64,000 nt of DNA, taken from JASHPR01 sp963739645. Lineage in GTDB: Bacteria > Actinomycetota > Actinomycetes > Streptosporangiales > Streptosporangiaceae. Under the pieces are notes generated by a model. The model was not told the origin of the DNA. It searched no databases and saw only the letters and a program-made list of their open reading frames with translations. Made by a program: the position numbers and the translations under genes. Below, in pieces: positions 46,386 to 55,597 of this stretch. Numbering within the stretch: position 1 is the stretch's first letter; each line of letters opens with the position of its first letter. The stretch is taken from assembly GCA_963739645.1 (NCBI GenBank), contig CAVUBM010000106.1, forward strand, positions 32,078 through 96,077, in the 5' to 3' direction.

Positions 46386-47114
46386 TCAGGCCGCGCGGCC
46401 GCCGGTGATCCGCGGGCGGGCGAAGTCCCGGTTGTCGATGACCAGGTCGGCCAGGCGCAGCGGGCCGATCTCGGCGAGGTAGATCTCCTCGGCCGCCCGG
46501 TAGCGGGCCCGGTGCACGCGCGCGGCCTCCTCGGCACCCTCCCGGGCCGTGTCGCGGCCGATCCCCCGCTGGAGCGCCAGCGCCGGGTCCACGTCGAGCC
46601 AGATGCGGTAGTCCCAGAACTCGTTGTACTCGGGGCGGAACGCGAACACCGAGTCCACGATCAGCACTGCGCCCGGCGGGGCGCTGATGACGGTGTCCCG
46701 GTGATCCTCGCCGGTCAGCGGGTCGTGCCCGCACAGCACCACGGCGCCGGACCCGCCCGCGCCCGCGGGGCCGAGCAGCAGGTCCCGGGCGGAGCGGAAG
46801 TCGTAGGCGTTGCGGTAGTAGCCCTCGCCGGTCAGCCGGTCATAGCCGAGCTCGCGCGCCTCCCGCCACGGGTTCTTGAAGTCGTCCAGGGACGCGCGCA
46901 GGGTGGGCCGGCGGAGACCGCGCAGCGCGGCCGCGAGCTCGTGCCCGAAGCTGGTCTTGCCCGCGCAGGTCCGGCCGTCGACCGCCACCCGGAGCCGGTC
47001 GTCGCCCAGCGCCGCCACCCGGGCGGCCACGTCGCTGACCACGCGGGCCCGCTCGGCCGACACCGGCGCCGGCACCGGCTGCCGCCAGGTCGACACCGAC
47101 TCGAAGGCCTGCAC
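46386..47114 (-). CDS. Uridine kinase-like P-loop protein
   Basis: The 242-residue protein has a Walker A variant VDGRTCAGKTSF near residue 45, a DDFKNPWREARELG lid-type segment after ASL, VLIVDSVFAF in the Walker B position and an IWLDVDPALALQR segment. It matches the uridine kinase/AAA_33-like proteins of actinomycetes. The phosphate acceptor is not known. The GTG at 47114 is the first start in frame, and the ribosome site is weak. It is monocistronic between the exosortase operon and the helicase. Confidence 0.82.
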   Translation of the reverse strand: MQAFESVSTWRQPVPAPVSAERARVVSDVAARVAALGDDRLRVAVDGRTCAGKTSFGHELAAALRGLRRPTLRASLDDFKNPWREARELGYDRLTGEGYYRNAYDFRSARDLLLGPAGAGGSGAVVLCGHDPLTGEDHRDTVISAPPGAVLIVDSVFAFRPEYNEFWDYRIWLDVDPALALQRGIGRDTAREGAEEAARVHRARYRAAEEIYLAEIGPLRLADLVIDNRDFARPRITGGRAA

Positions 47115-47319
47115 GGCCTCATCGTAGGGGCGCCGGCCGGGCAGGACCGGTTCTGGCAGGCGGCTGGCCTCAGGCTCGCCTCCTGGCGGGCGCTCCCAGC
47201 GGGCTGCTCACACAGCGGGAGAGGCTGCCGTGGTCAGCGCCTGCCGCGCCCGCGGTATCCGGCCGACATGGCGACCGCGCCCCGGCCGGTGCCCCGGGCC
47301 GTGGTCACGGGTGTTTCGG

Positions 47320-48648
47320 TCACCGCAGGCAGCGCGGCCCGCGGGGCCGGCGGCCGGCGATGGAACGCAGCAGGGCCGAGCCCGGGCTGACGTGAGCGGC
47401 CAGCGGGACCACGCCCGCCTGGCGCATCAGCACACGCACGTCACCCACCTGGGCCGGGCTCTGCACGGTGATCACCACGCCGGCCGCCCCGGCCCGGGCG
47501 GTCCGGCCCGAGCGGTGCAGGTAGGCCTTGTGCTCGGCCGGCGGATCCGCGTGGATCACCAGGTCGATGCCGTCCACGTGGATACCGCGCGCCGCGATGT
47601 CCGTGGCGACCATAACGCGGGCCTTGCCCGAGGCGAACGACGCCAGGTTGCGCTCCCGGGCGCTCTGCCCGAGGTTGCCGTGCAGCTGGGCCACCGGCAC
47701 CCCGGCCCCGGTCAGCTGACGGGCGAGCTTCTGCGCGCCGTGCTTGGTACGGGTGAAGACCAGCGACCGGTTGCTGCCGCCTGCGAGGGTGGCGACGACG
47801 CCCACCCGGTCGGCCGGTGCCACGGTGAGCAGGTGATGGACCAGAGCGGGCGGGGCGGCAGCCGGGTCCACCGCGTGCCTGGCAGGCTCGTTCAGGAAGC
47901 GCCGCACCAGCACATCGACGGCGTTGTCGAGGGTGGCCGAGAACAGCATCCGCTGGCCTTCCGGCGGGGTGTCCTCCATCAGCCGCCGCACCACCGGCAG
48001 GAAGCCGAGGTCAGCCATGTGATCGGCTTCGTCGATCACGCTGATCTCCACATCGCCCAGGTGGCAGTGCCCCTGCTGGATGAGGTCGGCCAGCCGCCCG
48101 GGACAGGCGACGACGATGTCCACGCGCTTACGCAGGGCGGTCACCTGGGGATTCTGCCCCGTGCCACCGAAGATGGTCGCCACGCTCAGATCCATGGCCC
48201 GGGCCAGCGGCACGAGCACGGCATGGACCTGGTTGGCCAGCTCACGGGTGGGCACGAGGACGAGGCCACGCGGGCGGCCGGCGCTGGTATGACCGCCAGC
48301 CAGCCCGGCGACCATCGGGATCGCGAACGCGAGCGTCTTGCCGGAGCCGGTGCGGCCCCGGCCCAGGATGTCCAGCCCGGCGAGTGCATCCGGCAGCGCG
48401 GCGGCCTGGATCGGGAACGGTGTGGTGATACCGGCCGTGTCCAGGACGGTCACCAGCGTCGCGGGGACGCCCAGATCCGCGAAGGTCGCGCTGGGCAGGG
48501 CAGTCACGCTGGGCAGGGCAGCCTTCCGCGGCCCGCCCTGAGCAGGGCCGGGCTGGGACGGGCTAGCCGGCGGCACGCCCGGCCGGGCCTGGGCGGGCCG
48601 ACGCCGACGTCGGCGCGCGCGGGATTTTTCGATGGGCAGAGCTGTCAA
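47320..48648 (-). CDS. DEAD-box RNA helicase
   Basis: All DEAD-box motifs are present in order: the Q-motif region ATFADLGVPATLV...PFPIQAAALP, motif I GRTGSGKT, Ia VPTRELANQ, motif II as VIDEADH (DEAD), SAT in FSATLD, IV SLVFTRTKH, V ATDIAARGIHVDGIDLVIH and VI HRSGRTARAG. The N-terminus is a basic RARRRRRRPAQARPG tail and the C-terminus is short. It probably unwinds structured RNA during ribosome assembly or cold stress. The TTG at 48648 is a tentative start; a GTG at 48744 would add 32 unconserved residues. Confidence 0.9.
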   Translation of the reverse strand: MTALPIEKSRARRRRRRPAQARPGVPPASPSQPGPAQGGPRKAALPSVTALPSATFADLGVPATLVTVLDTAGITTPFPIQAAALPDALAGLDILGRGRTGSGKTLAFAIPMVAGLAGGHTSAGRPRGLVLVPTRELANQVHAVLVPLARAMDLSVATIFGGTGQNPQVTALRKRVDIVVACPGRLADLIQQGHCHLGDVEISVIDEADHMADLGFLPVVRRLMEDTPPEGQRMLFSATLDNAVDVLVRRFLNEPARHAVDPAAAPPALVHHLLTVAPADRVGVVATLAGGSNRSLVFTRTKHGAQKLARQLTGAGVPVAQLHGNLGQSARERNLASFASGKARVMVATDIAARGIHVDGIDLVIHADPPAEHKAYLHRSGRTARAGAAGVVITVQSPAQVGDVRVLMRQAGVVPLAAHVSPGSALLRSIAGRRPRGPRCLR

Positions 48649-48891
48649 AGGAGTGTCTTTCAGACTTGGGTGGCCGCATTTTCGCGGGCCACCACATCCG
48701 TGGAAACCAGCTCGCTCATCGAGCGATGTACGACCGGCGCGCACCCTGATGGCGGCGCCTCACGATCTACCGTGTGCTCTCACCCTATCGCACGGGGTTA
48801 GCCTCGGCACCGGCGGGCCGATCTCCGGGACGGCGCTGCGGCGGCTGCGTCAGCGACGTCGCCGGGCGGCGAGCGGGCCGGACCGGGCCAG

Positions 48892-49188
48892 TTACAGCCG
48901 CTCGGTGAGCCACCGCCAGCCGTGCTGCTTCTCATACACGGGCCGGATGATGGCCGGCTGGGCCGCGTCGGCCAGTTCGGCGACCATCCTGAGCAGCTGC
49001 AGGTGAAAATCCGTGGGCGTGTGCGCGCCGTCATGCGGGTGGTCCACGAGCGTCACCGTTGCTTGCTCACCGCCGGACAGCCGGACCGTGATGTTCCCGT
49101 TGTAATCGCGGCCCACGGCGGCGATCGCACCGGCACGGACGATATCGGTGCCGTCGTCCTTGGCCACCCAGACGACCGGTGCAGCCAT
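48892..49188 (-). CDS. Conserved-looking 98-aa protein, unknown function
   Basis: The product starts MAAPVVWVAKDDGTDIVRA, has a strand-rich middle (DYNGNITVRLSGGEQATVTL) and ends in KQHGWRWLTERL. The ATG at 49188 follows GGGAGG with eight bases of spacing, so the gene is likely real. I do not recognise a family. Size and pattern suggest a small all-beta or alpha-beta binding protein. The neighbouring genes give no clue to its role. Confidence 0.65.
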   Translation of the reverse strand: MAAPVVWVAKDDGTDIVRAGAIAAVGRDYNGNITVRLSGGEQATVTLVDHPHDGAHTPTDFHLQLLRMVAELADAAQPAIIRPVYEKQHGWRWLTERL

Positions 49189-49581
49189 ATGCGCTACCTC
49201 CCTGGTTTCGCAAGTAACAGAGTCCCACACTGACATCAACTCCGTGGACGGCCGGCGCTGGGCGATACGCCCGTGATGAGCGGACAAGAGCTCTGGCACG
49301 GCCCGGTTCCCCGAAACCGCAGACCGGCTCGCCGACTCCGTCACGCCGTGGCCACAACAACTGGATGAATGGCCAGGGGCCGGGCGCCACCAGCATCGCC
49401 GCCGCCCTGCGCTGCCACGCCCGGCCGCCCTCCGCAAACGATCATGAGCTGCTAAACGACTTGGGGTTACCTGGCCTGCGGCCTGATCAGGATGACCATG
49501 GTGGCTACTTCGGGCCGCCCGGGTGGCTCACTTGGCTCAACCCGAAGATCGGATGGCGCCTTCATCGGGCCCTGCCCGGGC
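49189..49581. other. Intergenic stretch without recognisable gene
   Basis: Nearly 400 bases separate two minus-strand genes. Short open frames on both strands lack ribosome sites and family resemblance. I see no hairpin of note here. Confidence 0.5.
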
Positions 49582-50161
49582 TCAGCGACGGACGCGGTAG
49601 CGGATGTGGGTGGCCTGCGGTGTGTCGATCACCTGGACGATCTCCAGTTCGATCCGCGACGGCAAGATGTCGAACAGCCGACGGCCGGCGCCGAGCAGTA
49701 CGGGGATTTGATGGATCTGAATTTCGTCCAGCACCCCGGCCTTAAGAGCCTGCTGCACCGCGGTGGCACCGTGCACCAGCACGTCCCGGTCCCCGGCGGC
49801 CGCCTTCGCCTGAGCCATCGCGCTGGCGATCCCGTCGGTCACATACGTCACCAACGGGTAGTTCGCCACTGAGGGAGGCGGCGGCCGGCGGCTGAGCACG
49901 AAGATCGGCACGCCGTGATGATCACCTTTGTAATGATCGACCTGTTCCGCCGTGCGCCAGGCCCACCAGCACCGCGCCGGTCGCCTTCATCTGGTCGACC
50001 AGCTCCCCGGCTCTCCCGGATGGCCAGGCGGACTCCCCGTCCGCGAAGTACCACTCGTGCAGCCGCATGAAGCCGTCGCCGCCGGGGTTGCCCGGTTCGT
50101 CGTTCGGACCGGCGATGTACCCGTCGAGGGACATCGACATGTAGAGCACCGATGCTGACAC
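49582..50161 (-). CDS. Dihydrofolate reductase family (RibD C-terminal-like) protein, frameshifted
   Basis: The N-terminal part reads SASVLYMSMSLDGYIAGPND and the C-terminal part DVLVHGATAVQQALKAGVLD, HQIPVLLGAGRRLF, as in actinobacterial DHFR-fold reductases. A frame correction is needed near 49950, where the segment should read TAEQVDHYKGDHHGVPIFVL. The GTG at 50161 has AGGAGG five bases upstream. These proteins bind NADPH, but their substrates are mostly unknown; they should not be taken as FolA. Confidence 0.82.
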
Positions 50162-50416
50162 TGCGGCCTCCTGTGATCTCGATCCAGTCTGTCTCAACGT
50201 GCTGTAGACCCGGTAAGGCGGCATTTCTCACCGGCCACGCGCATCACCCGGGCCGGCAAGGCAGTGGCCGAGTTGCGGCCCGTCAGCCGGCAGCCGCTAA
50301 GGGATGAGAACCCGCTCGCCCGGTGGCAGCGGCTGCCGCCAGTGGACGATCCCACCATGCGAGCCGAAATTGGCAAAGGTAATGAACCCCGCCCTGTGAC
50401 AGATTCGGCCGTCGGG

Positions 50417-51553
50417 TCACCGCGAGTTCCAGACCTCCTGCGCGGTCTCGACGATCAGCCGGAGCTTGGCCCACTGCTGGTCCTGGGTGAGGTCGTTGCC
50501 CTCCTTGGTGGAGGAGAACCCGCACTGCGGGGACAGGCACAGCTGGTCGAGGTCGACGAACCGGGCGGCGTCGTCGATCCGGCGCTTCAGGGCGTCCTTG
50601 CTCTCCAGGTCACCGCGCTTGGTGGTGACCAGCCCGAGCACGACCCGCTTGCCCTTGGGCACGAACCGCAGCGGCTCGAAGCCCCCGGACCGCTCGTCGT
50701 CCCACTCGCAGAAGAACCCGTCGACGTCGAGCTGGTTGAACAGCGCCTCGGCGACGAACTCGTAGCCGCCCTCGGCCGCCCACATGCTCTGGTTGTTGCC
50801 GCGGCACATGTGCGTGGTCACCGCGAGATCCGCTGGCCGGCCGGCCAGCGCCTGGTTGATGTTCTCGATGTAGCGCTCGTGCTGGTGCTGCGGGTCCCCG
50901 CCGATGTCGGCGACGTGCTGGCGCTGCGCGGGGTCGTTCATGTAGGCCAGGCTCGTGTCGTCGAACTGCAGGTAGCGGCAGCCGAGCTCGTACAGCTCGC
51001 GGACCTCCTCGGCGTACGTGGCCGCCAGGTCGGCCCAGAACTGGCCGAGGTCCGGGTACACGGTCCCGTCGATGGCCGAGCGCCCGCCGCGGTAGTGCAC
51101 CATGCTCAGCGACGGGATCGTGAGCTTCGGCACCGCGGTCTTGACCGCGCCGGCCAGGAACGAGAACGCGTCGCCGAAGATGGTGTGCTCGAGAGTGAGC
51201 GGCGCCACGACGTGCGCGGACGGCGGCGCCCACTCGTAGGTCTTCTGCTCGTTGTGGAACGCCACCTTGATCGTGTCGTCCTGCACCTTCTGGACGCCGC
51301 CGAGCTGGTAGATGAAGTCCATGTGCCACGACTCGCGGCGGAACTCGCCGTCCGTGGCCGCCTGCAGGCCGACCTCCTCCTGCTTGCGGACTACCTCGCG
51401 GATCGCGGTGTCCTCGATGCCGCGCAGGTCGTCGGCGCTGATGCGCCCCGCCGCGAAGTCCTCGCGGGCCTGCAGCACCTCGGGCGGGCGCAGCAGGCTG
51501 CCGACGTGATCGGCGCGGAACGGCGGCCGTCCGGGGTTCGTGGTCTCGGCCAT
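50417..51553 (-). CDS. Cobalamin-independent methionine synthase-like (MetE C-terminal type)
   Basis: The 378-residue protein corresponds to the catalytic C-terminal half of MetE, as in the YxjG/YxjH group. Landmarks are RADHVGSLLRPPEVL, AATDGEFRRESWHMDF, YLQFDDTSLAYM, zinc-binding THMCRGNN and the second zinc Cys in LCLSPQCGFSS. It probably transfers a methyl group to homocysteine or a related thiol from a methylated donor other than the usual folate. A purine-rich GAGGAGGAGA stands before the ATG at 51553. There is no methionine pathway gene next to it. Confidence 0.9.
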   Translation of the reverse strand: MAETTNPGRPPFRADHVGSLLRPPEVLQAREDFAAGRISADDLRGIEDTAIREVVRKQEEVGLQAATDGEFRRESWHMDFIYQLGGVQKVQDDTIKVAFHNEQKTYEWAPPSAHVVAPLTLEHTIFGDAFSFLAGAVKTAVPKLTIPSLSMVHYRGGRSAIDGTVYPDLGQFWADLAATYAEEVRELYELGCRYLQFDDTSLAYMNDPAQRQHVADIGGDPQHQHERYIENINQALAGRPADLAVTTHMCRGNNQSMWAAEGGYEFVAEALFNQLDVDGFFCEWDDERSGGFEPLRFVPKGKRVVLGLVTTKRGDLESKDALKRRIDDAARFVDLDQLCLSPQCGFSSTKEGNDLTQDQQWAKLRLIVETAQEVWNSR

Positions 51554-51732
51554 GCGGGCGTCTCCTCCTCTATGAATCGTTCACAGAATCGTAGACAACG
51601 TCCGGTGGGCCAGGTCCAGGCCAGTTCCGCACAGAGAAAGGGTCGCGCCCGCCGCGGCTGACGGACCGCATTCCCCTTGCAGGCGGGCGCCGACCCAGTT
51701 TCCAGGTGTACTCCGCAAACATGACAAAAGGA

Positions 51733-52908
51733 TTAAGACGGCAGGCTGGCCGGGCCAGCACTGCCTGGGCTGCTGTGGATGAGCGCGGGTGCGTGCCGCC
51801 ACACAAGGAAAGCGGCCGCGCCGAGCGGGATGGGGGGCAGGTAGGTGACCGCCCGCCACAGCAGCACGGCGGCCGTCACTTGCGCGGTGACCTGGGAGCC
51901 GGCGCCGGCGGCCAGGATGCCCACCAGGCCGAGCTCGGTGATCCCGAGACCGCCAGGGGTGATCGGCAGGACCGTCAGCAGCCGGACGAATGCGAAGGCC
52001 GCCAGTGAGGTCTGCCAGGGCACCTGGGCCTGGGACACGCCAGTGGCGCGCAGGCACGCCAGCAGGACCAGCCACAAGAGGAGGTGGCTCGCCACGGTGG
52101 CGGCGGTGATCCGCCAGCCCCGCGCGCCGATGAGGACGGCGGCCCGGTCGCGGAAGCCGACCAGTGATCCGGACACGTCGGAAGGCGGCTGCCGTCGTGC
52201 CAGCCGGCTGGCGATGACGAGTACGTGCTGCAGCACCTGGCCCGCGCGGACCGCGCCGGACGCACTGCGCAGGATCAGGCCGAGCCCGGCGGCCAGGGCG
52301 GCGAGCAAGGCCAGGCCCGCGGCCGCCGCCGCGATCAGGACAGCATCGGGCCGCACGGCCGTCATCAGCACCAGCAGCGCGAGGATGGGCAAGGCCAGGC
52401 GCGCGAAGACGTTCCAGATGCCCGACACCAGGGTGTAGAGCACGTAGTCGGCTGTGCTGATGCCCCAGCTGGACATCATCGCCCAGCTGACCCCCATGGC
52501 CAGGGCACCGCCGGCGGGCAGCGTGCTCGCCACCGCGTTGGAGCTGAGGTTGACCGCCGCCGCCTCGCGCAGCCGCAGCGCCGGCAGCACCGCACAGATC
52601 ATGATCCAGTAAGAGACCATGCTGGCAGCGGCCACCGCGGCGACGAGTAGCGCCTGCAGCCACGTCATCGCCGCCATGCTGGCCCACACGCTGTGGTAGG
52701 ACGCGAAATGCGGGAGGGCGAACCCGAACGCGGCCGCGACCAGGGCGACCGACACCGCAGCGCGGAGGACCTTCCGGCCACGCCGCGGCCGGGGCGTGGC
52801 GGCCACCGGCTGCTGCCCGATAGCGCCGTGGCCGCCCACGATCCCTGGCAGAACGGGCTGCCCTGTCAGTGTCGCGCTGGCAGCCTCCAGCCCGGTATTG
52901 GTGCTCAT
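51733..52908 (-). CDS. UPF0104/LPG-synthase-type transmembrane protein
   Basis: The 391-residue protein has about eight membrane helices with the family markers NLSSNAVASTLPAGGAL, a SLAAFAFVRLLTVLPITPGG loop, GLGITELGLVGIL and AVLLWRAVTYLPPIPLGA. These mark the flippase-like LPG_synthase_TM/UPF0104 family. The N-terminal 45 residues are a cytoplasmic, basic tail. No catalytic domain is fused to it, so it may act as a lipid flippase or glycan-lipid transporter. It appears monocistronic. Confidence 0.88.
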   Translation of the reverse strand: MSTNTGLEAASATLTGQPVLPGIVGGHGAIGQQPVAATPRPRRGRKVLRAAVSVALVAAAFGFALPHFASYHSVWASMAAMTWLQALLVAAVAAASMVSYWIMICAVLPALRLREAAAVNLSSNAVASTLPAGGALAMGVSWAMMSSWGISTADYVLYTLVSGIWNVFARLALPILALLVLMTAVRPDAVLIAAAAAGLALLAALAAGLGLILRSASGAVRAGQVLQHVLVIASRLARRQPPSDVSGSLVGFRDRAAVLIGARGWRITAATVASHLLLWLVLLACLRATGVSQAQVPWQTSLAAFAFVRLLTVLPITPGGLGITELGLVGILAAGAGSQVTAQVTAAVLLWRAVTYLPPIPLGAAAFLVWRHAPALIHSSPGSAGPASLPS

Positions 52909-52952
52909 CGAATCCGGTCACCGCCGCCAGTGCGCACTGACAGCAGCTCTGT

Positions 52953-53234
52953 TCATCGGTGTGCCGCCCGGTAGCCGGTCCGCCCGCTGATCAGGCGGTA
53001 GGCCAGCAGCAGGATCGCCGCACCGGCAATGGCGGTGAGCCAGGTGGACAGGTTGAAGAACCCTTGCAGGGTGTGGACGTGGAACAGCCTGGTGGCCACC
53101 CAGCCGCCGCCCAGCGCCCCGGCGACGCCGATCACGCAGGTCAGGATGAGGCCTTGTGATCTGCGGCCGGGGACGAGCATATTGGCCAGCAAGCCCGCCG
53201 CGAGGCCGAGAACAATCCATGCGATGATGCCCAT
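52953..53234 (-). CDS. GlsB/YeaQ/YmgE family small membrane protein
   Basis: The 93-residue protein has three membrane helices and the family motif WIVLGLAAGLLANMLVPGR and then GVAGALGGGWVATRL. Such transglycosylase-associated proteins are stress-linked envelope proteins without known catalysis. The ATG at 53234 is supported by GAGGAG six bases upstream; an earlier start in frame is a TTG and is unlikely. It is separated from the UPF0104 gene by 44 bases and may share its transcript. Confidence 0.9.
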   Translation of the reverse strand: MGIIAWIVLGLAAGLLANMLVPGRRSQGLILTCVIGVAGALGGGWVATRLFHVHTLQGFFNLSTWLTAIAGAAILLLAYRLISGRTGYRAAHR

Positions 53235-53517
53235 AACCAACTCCTCAGTGAGCTATCTGGCGTGCGCGGCAGTCGGTGTTGCTGGACAGATCGCGATGGG
53301 GAGAATTCCCCAGTAGGTTCTCACCCTCTTCGGCCGTGGCGCCTTGCTGGCATCGTCCGTGCACGGAAAAAGAAAACTCCGGGCCTGCCAAGCAGCCGCG
53401 ACATTTCGCAGTGGCCGCCGGGGTCCGGAGCAACATATTCACTGTACGCTCCGGTGGCGCTCTGGGCATAGGGCATGCACATGACGGCACACGCCCGCCG
53501 ATCGTGCCCAGCCGCCG

Positions 53518-53887
53518 CTACGCCACCGGCACCGCCACCCGCGGGGAGCGTCCGGCGCTGCCAGCCGCCTCCTCCACGCTGGCATGAACGCAGAAGACCT
53601 CGGCCAGCCGGATGGCGGCAAGAATCCGCAGCACCCGATCTTGCGCCGCGGCCAGCAGCAGATCAGCCCCCGCCCGCCGGGCCTGCTCCCGCGCGAGCAC
53701 CAGCGCCGCCACGCCGGTGAGGTCGATAAATTCCAGGCCCGCCAGATCGGCGATAACCACACGCTCCCGGGCCGCGACCGCTGGCCAGCGCCGCGGCGAC
53801 GCCCGCGGCGGCTGCCACGTCAAGCTCCCCCCGCAACGCAACGACGGCCGGGCCGCCGCCGCGGGTAACAAGATTCATGCTGACCAT
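53518..53887 (-). CDS. STAS-domain anti-sigma factor antagonist-like protein, one frameshift
   Basis: The protein opens SMNLVTRGGGPAVVALRGEL, typical of anti-anti-sigma factors, and after a frame correction near 53790 continues ERVVIADLAGLEFIDLTGVA. The position that carries the phosphorylated Ser in SpoIIAA-type proteins is Thr here (IDLTG). The ATG at 53887 is followed closely by the first strand. It probably binds an anti-sigma kinase, but no kinase or sigma gene is adjacent. Its C-terminus (VEEAAGSAGRSP) is short. Confidence 0.8.
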
Positions 53888-53985
53888 AGGCGTGCCTTCC
53901 TGCGCCTGCAGCAAGGCGGGGTCTCGACCCGGCAGCTAGTTCACCAGTACTCAGCACGAACACTACGCCGCAGCCGCCCGTGAGG

Positions 53986-54237
53986 TCAGTGATCGCGCAG
54001 GGAGATCTCATCAGACTCCCCGATGCCTCCGGCGTCGACGCCTCGCAGTCCTTCGCCCAGGCGCTCGCGGGCCTGCCGCAGGAGCCTGAACGAGTCGGTG
54101 GAGGAGTTCTGTTCGGCGGTGCGATCCAGATCAGCCTTGTGCTCCTCGACAAGGTGGGCCTGAAGGGCCGCCGCGACTTCGTCGGCCGCCTTCAGCGCCT
54201 GGTAGATGGCCCGGTTCCGGGCAGTATCGTCAATCAT
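53986..54237 (-). CDS. Small helical protein (84 aa), unknown function
   Basis: The product is helical and acidic: IYQALKAADEVAAALQAHLV, DRTAEQNSSTDSF and RLLRQARERLGEGLRG. The ATG at 54237 gives a sensible N-terminus (MIDDTARNRA). The open frame extends to 54447, but the extra part is not protein-like. I recognise no family. It lies divergent from the hemolysin III gene. Confidence 0.5.
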   Translation of the reverse strand: MIDDTARNRAIYQALKAADEVAAALQAHLVEEHKADLDRTAEQNSSTDSFRLLRQARERLGEGLRGVDAGGIGESDEISLRDH

Positions 54238-54464
54238 GCGGCCAGTATCCCCGTAGCCTGCCTCGCATCGCAGCACCTTGACCTTGTGATCCCGGCGGAT
54301 CGCGCGTAACTTCCTGATCAGGACGATCGCACTCGTGTCGGCGTGTACATGGGACTGCGACTCCCGCTGCTCCGGACCCCGGCGGTGCCCTGTAGGCAGG
54401 CCAGCCGAGGTGGGCATGTGACGACATTTAAGTCCGCCCGGCGGCATTTAATTCTGCACCGGCG

Positions 54465-55145
54465 GTGCCGTTCTCGCCGGCGGTGGATGCGCTCTACGAC
54501 GCCCGGCGCGGTGTGTATTACACAAAGCCGGTCCTGCGTGGCTGGCTGCACCTGCTCTGGTTCGGGGCGTCGCTGGTGGTCGGCACGCTGCTGCTGGCCC
54601 GCGTGCACGGAGCCACGCGGATCACGGCCACTGCTGTCTATGCGGCCAGCGTGAGCATGCTGTTCGGGAGCAGCGCGCTCTATCATCGCGGCAACTGGAC
54701 TGAGGTGTGGCGCCAGCGTATGCAGCGCCTGGACCACGCGATGATCTTCGTGCTCATCGCCGGGACGGCAACCCCCGCTTTCCTCGTGGCCATGCGCGGC
54801 GCCTTCGGGCTGGCCTGCTTGATCGTGATGTGGTCACTCGCGCTGACAGCCGCCGCGGTCCATATGGTGTGGATGCGCGCGCCAGAGGTCGTGGTTGGCG
54901 CGACGTTCCTTGGCCTGGGCTGGATGGCCGGCCTTGCACTGCCGTGGGTATGGATCAATGCCGGTGTCGCGCCGGGAGCACTGATGATCGGTGGGGGCCT
55001 GCTCTACACGGCCGGGGCGATTTCCTACCATCGCCGGTGGCCCGACCCATACCCGTCGGTGTTCGGTTACCACGAGGTCTTTCACGTCTTCGTCTGCGCC
55101 GCCGCGGCCTGCCAGTATCTTGCGATTGCGCTGTTCATCAGCTGA
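54465..55145 (+). CDS. Hemolysin III (PAQR) family membrane protein
   Basis: The 226-residue protein has seven membrane helices with the PAQR metal-binding motifs: SSALYHRGNW, QRLDHAMIFVLIAGT and the C-terminal GYHEVFHVFV. These histidines, with an Asp, bind zinc in PAQR hydrolases. The start is a GTG at 54465. The name hemolysin III is historical; the family is thought to act on lipids in the membrane. Its 3' end overlaps the GTPase remnant on the other strand. Confidence 0.93.
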   Translation: MPFSPAVDALYDARRGVYYTKPVLRGWLHLLWFGASLVVGTLLLARVHGATRITATAVYAASVSMLFGSSALYHRGNWTEVWRQRMQRLDHAMIFVLIAGTATPAFLVAMRGAFGLACLIVMWSLALTAAAVHMVWMRAPEVVVGATFLGLGWMAGLALPWVWINAGVAPGALMIGGGLLYTAGAISYHRRWPDPYPSVFGYHEVFHVFVCAAAACQYLAIALFIS

Positions 55146-55546
55146 GCCGGGCCGTTGGCGCTGGGCGACCGGACTACGACCTGCTCAGAACGCGTGCCGG
55201 AAGGGCTCGGCAGGCGCAGGCCGGACTCCGCGGCAGCGATCGTGTGGTCGACCAGGGTGACCAGCGTGTCCCGGCTCGAACCCCGCTGCCGCGCGTCGCA
55301 CCGGACGATCGGCACCTGGGGGTCGAGGTCGAGGGCCCGCCGGACCTCGTCGTCCTCGTGCGGGCGCGACCCGGCGAAGCAGTTGAGCGCCACGATGAAC
55401 GGCGTCTTGCGGCGCTCGAAGTAGTCGATGGACTGGAAGCAGTCGGCCAGGCGCCGGACGTCGGCCAGGACCACGGCCCCCAGGGCCCCGTGCGACAGGT
55501 CGTCCCACATGAACCAGAAGCGCTCCTGGCCGGGCAACATGCACAA
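55082..55546 (-). pseudogene. C-terminal remnant of a CvnD-like GTPase
   Basis: The segment PGQERFWFMWDDLSHGALGA, then RRLADCFQSIDYFERRKTPF and ALNCF, is the C-terminal half of the small GTPases of actinomycete conservons (CvnD/MglA-like). The P-loop half is absent: upstream there are only about 50 bases before the next gene. The frame runs on into hemolysin III antisense sequence at its 3' end. Without a P-loop it cannot bind GTP, so it is a relic. Confidence 0.75.
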
Positions 55547-55597
55547 TGTGTCCCGGCATCGGATGGAGTGGGCCGGTTGCCGGGCGGCGGCGGGCGC

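Noticed and set aside
47230..48801. 523-codon plus-strand open frame opposite the DEAD-box helicase
   Set aside because: The minus strand holds every helicase motif; the plus frame has none.
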